DNA of 64,000 nucleotides from NCBI RefSeq assembly GCF_963675165.1, contig NC_087384.1, positions 4,271,182 through 4,335,181 on the forward strand. The letters are read 5' to 3'. The position numbers were made by a program, and so were the translations under genes. Position 1 is the stretch's first letter, and the number at the start of each line of letters is the position of its first letter. Source of the stretch: Halichondria panicea (lineage: Eukaryota > Porifera > Demospongiae > Suberitida > Halichondriidae). Below, piece after piece: positions 37,701 to 49,700 of this stretch. Under the pieces are notes generated by a model, which searched no databases, was not told the origin of the DNA, and saw only the letters and a program-made list of their open reading frames with translations.

Positions 37701-40700
37701 ACCTTGTCTTGAGTGTTGACTCTAGCTTCGGCTGCTAAGAGGACCCTCACTACCTCATCATATCCATTGGCACTGGCTAGATGAAGAGCTGTTTTTTTGT
37801 CCTGTAATTGGATAGAAATTCTATGAAATATGTAAAAACTTGGACTAAAAACTAAAATTCACTCAAAACGAATGTCAGGAAAAAGTTTGAACAATCAGAA
37901 GAGTTTGACGTCGTTGGGCAACAAGTTAGTTTTTGCAGGCGCCCTCTGCGGCCCGAGGACATTATCCAGTGCAATATAATTATGGCATGTTACACTCGTG
38001 CTGGGCAATAACTAATATCTATTACATGTACACTGTATTATAAAACGACATCAATGTGACTCACATTATTCATGATGTTGACGCCAGCCTTGGCCTTCAA
38101 CAACATCGTGACAACTTCAAACTGACCACTCTGACTGGCTACATGCAATGCTGTGCACCCATTCTGTACATACATAATTAAGAGAATACAATACTGACAG
38201 CAGTAATAAGCAGAGTCATTAGACGCAATCAATAATGCTCAAGTGACCATTCTGAGCAGCTACATACAGCGCAGTGCTGCACAGAGTTAAGGAATGATTC
38301 AGTGAACACACACAAGCGCACAGACAAATTTCATATTATAATCCATAGGCGGACAGTACGGCAAGTGTGGCTACCGCCATATCAACTTTAGGCGAACAAA
38401 AAGGTGCACTCTTTTCCAGCCTACACAATATTCCTCCGCATATGTAATGTGTAACTATAAGGTTACAACAAACCTAGAGGTGCTCTGATTAAACAATAAC
38501 ACACATGCAACGTGGGCAGATAATTGGCAAAAAGTATTTGCTATAGAACTGAACTGCGCCTTGTTGTACCTCCTCTGCAATATACCACTGTACAACATTG
38601 ATCACCAGGGCATGCATGGTGAGGAAAAAACTTGAGTGGTCAATCTCAGAGATGTGCAGCTAGATAAAGCTCACCTTTTGTTGCGCATCAACATTGGCTC
38701 CAGCATTGACTAGGAGCAGCATACATTTCTGGTGACCTTTGAAAATGGCTGACCAGACAGGGGAGTTTCCAAACTGTATAATTATAGATGTAGTAAATGA
38801 ACAGTAATTTGTATATGCATATAATTATTGTGCAACAGACCAGCATGCGAATAAAAACATGTATCAAACTAACATTGTCCAGAGTTTTGACGGTAGCCTT
38901 CGCTGCTATGAGGACCCTTACTACCCCATCATGTCCATTGTTACTGGCTATGTGGAGAGCTGTCAGGTTGTTCTATAGTTAAGAGACTATAAATACACGA
39001 CATAGAAAGTGTATATCTATTCATTGACAGAGATGAGAGTACACACACACACACAGAATGGATTGTAACACAATCAACGAGACTCACATTAGTCTTAATG
39101 TTGACGTCAGCATTGGCCTCCAACAACAGCATGATAACATCAAAGTGACCATTCTGACTGGCTACATGCAATGCTGTCCACCCATTCTGTACATAAAATT
39201 TAAATAGTTAATTAATGCTTTCGAGAATACAATACTGACAGCAGTATGAGCGAAGTCAATCAGAGCTTTAGCAGCAATCAACAATTCTACTGTCCTCAAG
39301 TAACCATTCTGAGCAGCAAGATACAGCGCAGTGGCTCCACCCTGTACAGAGATAAGAGATGAGTTAGTACCACACAGACGTTTCCTTCTCACCAGGACAT
39401 GGCGAGGAGGAAACTTGACTTAGTCTATAGTGAACATCTATAGATACACTCACATTTTGTTGCACATCAACATTGGCTCCAGCATTGACTAGGAGCAGCA
39501 TACATTTCTGGTGACCTTTCAAAATGGCTGACCAAAGAGGGGAGTTTCCAAACTGTATCTGTATATGAACAGTATGATATGCATGTTGTGCAGCATGTAA
39601 ACGGTCGATACTGACCTTGTCCTGGGTGTTAAATGTAGCCCTAGCTGCTAGGAGGACCCTCACCACCCCATCATGTCCATTGTCACTGGCTAGATACAGA
39701 GCTGTCTCATTGTCCTGTGATTAGGATTAAACATTCCAAAACTAATCGGAAAATTCGAAATAAAGTCAGTTCACTAATTCAATAACAGAGATACAGTACA
39801 CATATACGGAGAGAATGGCTGTAACACAATCAACGTGACTCACGTTAGTCTTAATGTTGACGCCAGCCTTGGCCTTCAACAACATTATAACAACTTCAAA
39901 GTGACCATTCCGACTGGCTACATGCAATGCTGTCCACCCATTCTGTACATAAAAAGAACAATTAATTAATGCTTTCAGAATATAATACTTACAGCAGAAT
40001 GAGGAAAGTCAATTAGAGCCTTAGCCGCAATCAATGATGCAACCATCTTTAAGTGACCATTCTGAGCAGAATGATACAGCGCAGTGGCTCCATCCTGTAC
40101 AGAGACTAGAGATGAGTAGGTGAACACACACACACACATACTATATACCAGATTCTATAATTATAATGTGTCTAGATCTGCATGCAGCTATATATATTAT
40201 ATATTATACGTTTTCTTCCATGGCAAAGAGGAAACTTTGACTAGTGATAATTATATTGTGTACATCTAGATACACTCACCTTTTGTTGCACATCAACATT
40301 GGCTCCAGCATTGACTAGGAGCAGCACACACTTCTGATGACCTTTGGAAATGGCTGACCAGAGAGGGGACTTTCCCAACTGTATCTGTATACGTCATGCA
40401 TGAACAGTATATGCCCGTAGACTATATAGCATGCAAAAAAACATGTATCAATGCTGACCTTGTCTTGAGTGTTGAATGTAGCCTTGGCTGATAGGAGGAC
40501 CCTAACCACCTCACCATGTCCATTGTCACTGGCTAGATACAGAGCTGTCTCATTGTCCTGTAATTACTTAGAATTCTGAAGACATCCTATACAACTTGGA
40601 AAATTCAAATTATTATTAACAGTCAGTTTACTCATTTAACAGTATAATACACATATACGGAGAGAATGGACTGTATAACACAATCAACGTGACTCACGTT

Positions 40701-43700
40701 AGTCTTAATGTTGACGCCAGCCTTGGCCTTCAACAACATTACGACAACTTCAAAGTGACCATTCTGACTGGCTACATGCAATGCTGTCCACCCATTCTGT
40801 ACATAAAAAATAGTTAATTAATGCTTTCGAGAATACACAAAGACTGACAGCAGTATGAGCAAAGTCAATCAGAGCCTTTGCCGCAATCAACGATCCAACC
40901 ATCTTTAAGTCACCATTCTGAGCAGCAAAATACAGCGCAGTGGCTCCATCCTGTACGTACATACAGAGACTAGAGATGAGTAGGAACACACACAAACACT
41001 ATAATTATACCAAACATATCGATTTTATATTATAATGTGTCTAGATCTGTAGCTACGTTTCCTCTTCACTAGGACATGGCGAGGAGTCAAGTTTTGTATG
41101 TATGCACTGAAGTGCATATAATTTTTATGTGTGCATCTAGATACAATCACCTTTTGTTGCACATCAACATTGGCTCCAGCATCAATTAGGAGCAGCACAC
41201 ATTTCTGGTGACCTTTGAAAATGGCTGACCAAAGAGGGGACTTTCCTAACTGTATCTGTATCTGTATCTGTATATTATATGCATGCATGAACAGCACACA
41301 TTGTGAAAACAGAAATTATTATAGCTAAAAGCCTCGGTGGAGGCGCTAAAGTTTTATGACAGCATACTATTATTAAATACATACAATATCATGTACAGTT
41401 CCTTACACATGCATGCAGAGAATAGTGAAAGAGTGGGAAATGATCGACTATAATTGTTGCAAAAGGACATCGAAAGTTGAAAGTCCATAATTATTAATGG
41501 CTACAAGCAATCAATGAAACAGTGTAGCTTTGCAGCTCTTTTCTCACTCTTGGCAGTTGCAGCAGCTAATGTTCGAGCTAACTGCCAACAGATTTTGCAA
41601 CACAAGAGTCTAAAGAAGCCGCTTCAAAGTTAGCAAAACTAGCTGAGAACAAAGCATTATTTTTAAATCCACTAATTGCAATCAACTAGAAGGCTATAGA
41701 AACTCTTATTTGCATGTGAGCAGCTGTAGTAGCATGCGAAACCGAGGCATAATACCGCAACATTTTCGAGTTGGCAGCATTTTGTTGAATAAATGTTGTG
41801 GGTTGACTGCTTACCGGAAGCCACTCCTTAAAATCTTTGCACATTATATCTAGTGTATGGGCCCATGAAAACAGCAAAAATTAAGCCCCTCAAAAAAAAA
41901 AGGTTGTGCTATAAGGTAACTGACCTGGTCCTGAGTGTTGAATGTAGCCTTGGCTGCTAGGAGGACCCTCACCACCTTATCATGTCCATTGTCACTGGCT
42001 AGATACAGAGCTGTCTCGTTGTTCTGTAATTGGAAAATTCTACACTTTTCAAATAATAAATAATAGACTGTCAGTTCACCACTCTAGGGCTAATTTAATA
42101 ATGGAATCAGAACTGTAACACAAATCATCATTGTGACTCACGTTAGTCTTCATGTTGACGTCAGCCTTGGCCTCCAACAACCTTATGACAACTTTAAAGT
42201 GACCATTCCGACTGGCTACATGCAATGCTGTCCACCCATTCTGTACATAAATAGTTAATTCATGCTTTCGAAAATACAAAACTGACAGCAGTATGAGCAA
42301 AGTCAATCAGAGCCTTAGCCGCAATCAACAATCCTACTGTCCTCAAGTGACCACTCTGAGCAGCAACATACAGCGCAGTGGCTCCATCCTGTACAAAGAG
42401 ATGAGCTGGTTCACACACAAATACCAGCTCACATCAAGACTGATTTCATCTTACAATGTGTATAGATCTATAACCGCATATAGCGGGTGATTTTTGAGAA
42501 CCAACAAAGCCGTAACATTTTCAGCCGCAAAATGCATACATTACAGTATAACTATATGTTGTCATTTATCGGACAGCAAACAAAAAAGGAAAAATTGTTA
42601 TGATATAATTGGAACAGATCATTATAGCACACGTGAAAGGTCAGGAATAATTCGAACATGCAGGTTTAATAGTACAGTATGCAACGGCATAAACAGTTGT
42701 ACCACACAGCTATATTAATACTAGCTAAGCCTCGAGCTATCGTATGGTCCAAATTTTTACGCAATAGGTTCTTTGTCACCATCCTGAGCTGTAAGAATTC
42801 CGATGCTTGGGATGTATCAAAATTGCCGGTGTCGTAGAAGTGTAGACGCGAAATTCACAAAACAACCATGCTAGTATTAGTGTTATTAGCCACGAGCAGC
42901 AGGTAGTGAAATAGTTCAAGGGCCATGCATATAGGCCCATATCATTTATTTGATACAGTAGACCCTTGCTAATGGGACCAGACTTCAATCCGAACACATG
43001 ATTAACGGGTGATTATGAATAAGATTAACAAATACACTTGCACGTAGATAATTCACCTTTTGTTGCACATCAACATTGGCTCCAGCATTGACTAGGAGCA
43101 GCACACATTTCTGATGACCTTTGGAAATGGCTGACCAGAGAGGGGATTTTTCCAACTGTATATAACAATACACTAGTATTTTTTATGCATGTTGTGCAAC
43201 AAACTATAGCGTGTAAACAAAACATGTATAAATAATTACCTTGTTCAGAGTGTTGAATGTAGCCTTGGCTGCTAGGAGGGTCCTCACCACCTCATCATGT
43301 CCATTTTCACAGGCTAGATGCAGAGCTGTCTCGTTGCCCTATAATTAGGATTAGACATCATACAAATACACAACTTACACACAAAGAATGGAATCGCTAA
43401 TGCACTGTAACACCATCAACCTAACTCACATCAGTCTTAATATTGACGTCAGCCTTGGCCTCCAACAACATTATAACAACTTCAAAGTGACCATTCTGAC
43501 TGGCTGCGTGCAATGCTGTCCACCCATTCTGTACAAAGACAAGTACTGATGTACTAAACTTCGGCCTAAGGTCCAGTACTATAAATCACTAGAAATGTAT
43601 TATACAAATTTCAGCCCTGCCCCCAGGTCCATTTCCACTCGTTATTAATTGCTTGGTCGAATGAAGGTTTAATTACGCTTGCGCTAACTATTAGCCAGAT

Positions 43701-46700
43701 TCTGACTAACTCGAATAACAAAGTAAAATAATGGTCAGTACAACAGCAACTCCGTTGCACATACAGTTTGATTTTAGCTTCACTCTGATGGTTCTCTTAG
43801 CTATGCCACATCTGCCTACAACAATTAACAGTGTGGATGAACACGAGGTTCAGTTTTACGGTACATTTACGCGGATCCAAAAGTTGCACAGTCAGTAGCA
43901 GGCCAAGAGGCCAGTGTAGGAGACTAACACTAGCAATGGAATATATGAGCAATCAAGCCGTACCTCCTTTTGAATATCAACCTGAGCCTTAGCCGCAATC
44001 AACAGTGCAACTTCTCTAAAGTCACCATTCTGAGCAGCTATATACAGTGCAGTGGTTCCATCCTGTACAGAGTCAAATGTGAATACAGTCAAACACCAAT
44101 TCAATATAAACTCGATTATCTGGACCCCTTTTTTCAGAGCCAGGTCGTTATAACTAACATGCAAATGGATAAACCACACCTAGTTCTGCATGTACATGGT
44201 CCACCCATTTAATCGATAAATATAAATGCAACTGTTGGGCACGTGGTGATACACACACCCTATTAGATACGCCTGTTTCTTGACTATTAGTCCCTGTTGT
44301 AAAAGAAATTAAGCTGGATAGTTATAATTAATAGCACCACATAATCGAAGTTACGGTATACCTATACATACTGGGGTAACATACATAACACTGACACCAG
44401 AACATGGTGAGCAGGAAACTCTACGACTGAGATGTGTTTATAGAAAGATAAACTCACCGCTTGTTGCACATTAACATTGGCTCCAGCATCGATTAGGAGC
44501 AACACACACTTCTGGTGACCTTTGAAAATGGCTGACCAGAGAGGGGACTTTCCTAACTGTGTTTGTACGTAACGCAACATAATTATGTTCCAGTGTACAA
44601 AACTTTCAACTGATCAACTGACCTTGTCCCAAGTGTTGACTGTAGCCTCGGCTGCTAAAAGGACTCCCACCACCTCATCATGTCCATTGTCACTGGCTAG
44701 ATGAAGAGCTGTCCACTTGTTCTGTAAAGGATTATAGAAATTACACGGCATGGAGAAGTTCCCACCCACAATCACTTTACTCTTTAACAGAGATGAGAGT
44801 ACACGAGAGTGGAATCAACTATATATAGTGCACTGTAACACCATCAACGTAACTCACACCAGTCTTAATGTTGATATCAGCCTTGGCCTCCAACAACCTT
44901 ATGACAACTTCAAAGTGACCCCTCCGACTGGCTACGTGCAATGCTGTCCACCCATTCTACAAGTAAACTATGTGTATGATGTATACATGTACATAAGTAT
45001 GCCTAGAGGTGTAGCCGCACGAGGGATACGGTAAAGCCGACTGTGTGTGTGTGTCTCTTCCAGCTGTAACTGCATGCTCAACGGTTGCAATGCGACGAAA
45101 ACTAACAGCTTCTATAGGCTTCTAGCCACGTTCTCTTGGATTTTATTTGTGGATTAGCAAACTAAAGCTTCTTTCTTGAGTTATGGCTAGTTTCACTCAC
45201 ATTGAAGGCTGTTGCAGTCGCATGTCTGTTCGCACAAACTTTCTATTCAACTTATGAGTTAGCCTTTTTGTAAGCTACAAGAGTCAGAAAGAGCTGCTAA
45301 AGAAGCCAGCTATTTTAGTAGCCATTATTGAACTTGCAGACACACCCTGGATGTAATACGCATGCACGCTCAATACCACGTGTAAGAGAATCCAATTTGA
45401 ACCCCAGATCCTGGCAGAATCAATTTTCTTCTTTGTTGAGGTCCTAGTAAGCCACAAACCTCTTTTTAATTGTTCTATACTTTCTGTGATTGAATTCTGC
45501 TTATCTCACAGACTATACTGACTATGCCTTTGACAAAGGTTTGCTCCCACTGTTTGGCTACAGGCCATTTAAGACGATCAGTAAGCACTATTAACTGTGG
45601 ACACCCCTTTCTTGTGAAACAATTAAAGCACATTGCAAATTATTTGAATCCAATTATTTATCTCTTCTATAACACTCTAATTCTTTTGAGCGAAAGCAAA
45701 ACATGGCGATAGGCGTTAGCAAGCGCACACTTGCAACACTCATTATATAGGCTACACATGCAGTTAATTGGTCTAATAGCGATCGAGGTGGCTGCATTTC
45801 AGAAAATAGCCACGGCTCGAATCTAATGACTAATTTTACAGTTCTATCTCGAGGACATCTAGCTAATTTAGAGAGTCGGAATAATGAGAGTCTACTGTAT
45901 GTCAATCTCTCACAACATGATTCACATATACACGTACTTATATCTGCCTATTCATTTTAACAATGTAACAGTGGTGTTCATGAGTACAATTCATCATTGT
46001 AACAATGCAACAATGGTGTTCATGAGTACAATTCATCATTGTAACAATGCAACAATGGTGTTCATGAGTACAATTCATCATTGTAACAATGCAACAATGG
46101 TGTTCATGAGTACAAATTAATAATTGTAACAATGCAACAATGGTGTTCATGACATACAGTACAATACATCACTGTAAAAACAATTCATAGGAAGTTGCCA
46201 AGTATAAAGGCACACATGTACAACAATGGTTTTTAAGGCTGACCAATTCAATCGACGATGTAGGTACGCGGACAATAAATACATTGTTAAACACCAACAT
46301 TAAGTACTGTGCGAATGCAACATGTTGTGACTAATTATATAGATCTCCCCCGTTCTATGCTTTTTCGTGCTTTCCCGACCAATCCCAGCAAATGTAACAT
46401 TACACTGTTTTGTTTGGTCTGCCCCTGTGCAGCAGTATAGGTGAACGTTATAGGAAGAGAAGACAAAAATAGTAATATTCAACGTACAGGTTCGTATCTA
46501 CTTCTCAGTGTTGTTAAGGATGGCTCAATTAATTATTGGGATTTATTGTGGATTTCTTGTATATGTGATTATATCTTTTGGATGGTTACATATAAACTGA
46601 TGAAACTTTGCAATAATGTAGTCTTATAATGAAGGAACATGTTGAATGTGTTTTTAAAGTCATGTGACTTTCAGAGGTGGAGCTACAGTGAAATATACAA

Positions 46701-49700
46701 CTTTACAATTTCCGGAAAACAAACAAGTGCAGCCACACCCCCAAATTTTTTTGAGAAGTGCAACTCAGTTTTATCATTTTTATGGCGCCCGGATATGATG
46801 TCTATCATTTTCGGTGAAGCGGAAAATTGAAATACGCATATTTAAGTAGAGGGCATTAAATAGAAAATGCGACAGTTTTCCTGATTTCTGTGCACCTGTA
46901 AATGATACGCATCATATCCGGGCACCACAAAAATTGTAAAACTGAGTTGTACTTTATAAAAAAATTTGGGGGTGTGGCTACACTTGTTTCTAATCCTCCT
47001 TTTTTATCTTCTTAATCACACTGTAACTACATCGCTGAAGGTCACATGACCTCCAAACATTTTAAGTGTGTACATTTCGTACAAAACTACATTCCTACTA
47101 AATTTCATCCATTAATATATCACAGTCACAAAGATATGATGCCCTGTGCACCATGTGGCTGAGCCATCCTTAACACCAGTGAGTTGATGTGCATACGTAC
47201 GTATAATTTTAAAAGGCAACTCTATAGTATACATGTATTGGTAGCTACAGAGAATGCATGGTTAAAAACATATTATTCTCTGCAAAAAAAGAGAGCTGCA
47301 TGTGCAGTATTTCAAGTGGCCATGGTAGGTTGTTAGTTATGTATAATGCATCCATATAATTTTAACGGCAGCTTATCTGAGAATGGAGATCTGCTGAAAG
47401 AGAGCTTAATTTGAACACTATATAATGGCATAGGCTATGTTTATCTTAGTCTGTCAGTGTGTCTGTTACATATAAGTAGGTCAATCACCCACCATACAAA
47501 TCATAGTTAGCTCCATACATGTACACTTTATCAAGCAGTAACTCATAATCAAGGCATTCATGCACTCAGGGCTGCATTGAGGGGGGTAATTCGCCCCCCC
47601 CCCCCCCCTGGGTACAGTTTCGCCCCCCCTAGGATCTGGCAGATTAGTTTGTACTGCTATAATTCTGATGACTTCGCCCCTCCTACATTTTTAATTTGCC
47701 CAATTCGCCCCTGTTTTAAATTTTAAAGGCCATGGCACATTCAACTACAAAGTAATAACTCAAACTAGCTGCGAACCAGCAACTGCGAACTAATAAGTGC
47801 AGGTGACACTCAGGGCATAGTAAAACTATACCTTGTCTTGAGTGTTGACTGAAGCCTTGGCTGCTAGGAGAACCCTCACCACCTCATCATGTCCATTGTC
47901 ACTGGCTAGATGAAGAGCTGTTTTTTTGTCCTGTAATTAGGATTAGACATTCTATGAAATACAACAACTTGACAATGTTTAAATGTCACTCATTAACCCT
48001 TTCCCAGCTTCAATTAAAACAAGAAAATACACATTTTTCTTTAAAAATTGGTATCTCATGAACCATACATGAAAATCACTTGTAACTATTTCCTACAGGT
48101 AGCCCAGACCCCGGGGGTATCTTGACACCATCATCGTTACCTAGCAACAGACCACCCCCAACTAATTAGCAATTGTTTACAAATATTCACAATTATGTAC
48201 ACAAACAATATTGTATGAAGGCACAAAGTGACTAAAGGCAATAAATAAGTGTTCTCAATGTTCTCACGGTGACATGGTTCAATCAGGATCTGCAGAAACT
48301 TGTCTATGAGGTCGTATCGGCAGACCCTCTTTTCCCGGGAAATGTTTTCTTCACCTATACACAGGTTTACAAGTTCAATGGTGGCGCATGATGTCCATTG
48401 CTGAGTAACTAACCTAAATACAGTTATATTGAAGCTAGGGAGACTACAGATGCTACTCTATAGTTACTTACCAGGTCCAGGAACTTGGTCCGTCTCAAGA
48501 GCTTCATGAGCTTCTTCCTCTAGCTCTGGCTCTTCAGGCTCTTTATTTTCTAGCTTAAACTCTGAGGAGTAGCTTCCTATCTGGCTATGATCCCAGTCAC
48601 TCCCCTCTGTCTCAACAAGGCCATAGGCATCGATATCCTCACTGTCTAGCTGCACTAGAGCCTCGCTAAGATTATCCTACGAAGATCTTGTAGCAATTAT
48701 CACTTTTCTTTCGACAATACTGTGTGAAGTGTACCCTCGAGGCAACACAATGAAAATACCACGTGAAAGAGCAGCTCAATGCGCATGTGCTGGTACCTAC
48801 AGCGTCTGCATAGCTCCAACACAGCCCGCACAATCATTAGCAGTAGCCATGCCGCCTATAGGCGGCTAAAGCGGGGAAAGGGTTAACAGAGATGAGGTAT
48901 ACATAGATGATGGAATCGACTAGTGCACTGTAGCATGCACATTTATACCATCAATGTGACTCACGTTAATCTTGATATTGATGAGGTAAGCATTGGCCTC
49001 TAACAGCATTCTGACAATATCACAGTGACCATTTAAACTGGCTATGTGTAATGCCGTCCACCCATTCTGTACAATGAAATAAATGGCTTATTAAAATACA
49101 GCTAGTGGTATGAGCATTAAACCTCACGCACAACAAAGATCGCCATGTACAGTATGACACTTTGTTCTAAGTATTCAGTTCACCTATTAAGAAAAATATA
49201 CATGCATGTCAAGGAAGAGTATGCAACTCCAATAGACTGTACACAAAAGGCATTCCTCCAGACCTACACGTCACAGATACTAGCTGCTGTAACCGCAACT
49301 ATAGCAGGAAAGGCAATAGCCTCGATTCCAGAAAGGCGGCCTGGTATACCTTGTATGTGCATGCGCGAAATAATTGAGAGCAATTTCATCATACAAATTG
49401 TAAAAAACAGACAAAGTTACAAAAACGAAGAATACGTATGACAATGTGACCACAATGGCAGCTTTCAGAGGCACTAATCAATTATGCTACAGCAGTGTTG
49501 CTTCTTCTAGCTCTGTTTATCAAAGAGACAGTTCAAGAATTAAGGCCTCCCAGACAGCTAAGGCTGCGAGCTAGGAAGAGTGGTGGAATCTCTTTAATAC
49601 ATCAGTAGATCTTGAGTGAATAACTTCCTGACTTAAAAGCTTTCAGGAGTGATCATTAGCTTGTTTATCTTCAGCAATGACTTCTTGTCGAACATAAAAG

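Larger units (their letters stand above)
36279..44956 (-). other. Ankyrin exon array with four-exon higher-order repeat
   Basis: In transcription order (exon starts): unit 1 44956, 44721, 44556, 44062; unit 2 43528, 43338, 43155, 42388; unit 3 42240, 42023, 41249, 40950; unit 4 40796, 40557, 40378, 40094; unit 5 39942, 39714, 39552, 39341; unit 6 39186, 38972, 38773; unit 7 38163, 37801, 37614; unit 8 37462, 37111, 36904, 36731; then 36566 and 36377. Each exon is 99 bp (33 codons), or 102 bp for most fourth-type exons, and encodes one ankyrin repeat. Types: a [18 protein letters not shown], b [18 protein letters not shown], c [18 protein letters not shown], d [18 protein letters not shown]. 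Type d is decayed in unit 6 and absent in unit 7. Confidence 0.9.
44957..47831. other. Large intron rich in repeats
   Basis: No ankyrin exon was found in this 2.9-kb interval. It holds a family A copy, a half copy of family B, a 42-bp tandem repeat, a 664-bp foldback element and, near 47568, a C-rich segment with a CAGGGCTGCATT end. Confidence 0.55.

Noticed and set aside
45884-46150. Repeating 14-residue peptides on both strands
   Set aside because: By-product of a 42-bp tandem repeat.
49145-49441. 98-codon plus-strand frame
   Set aside because: It runs across the left end and target duplication of a family D element; no homology or splice support.
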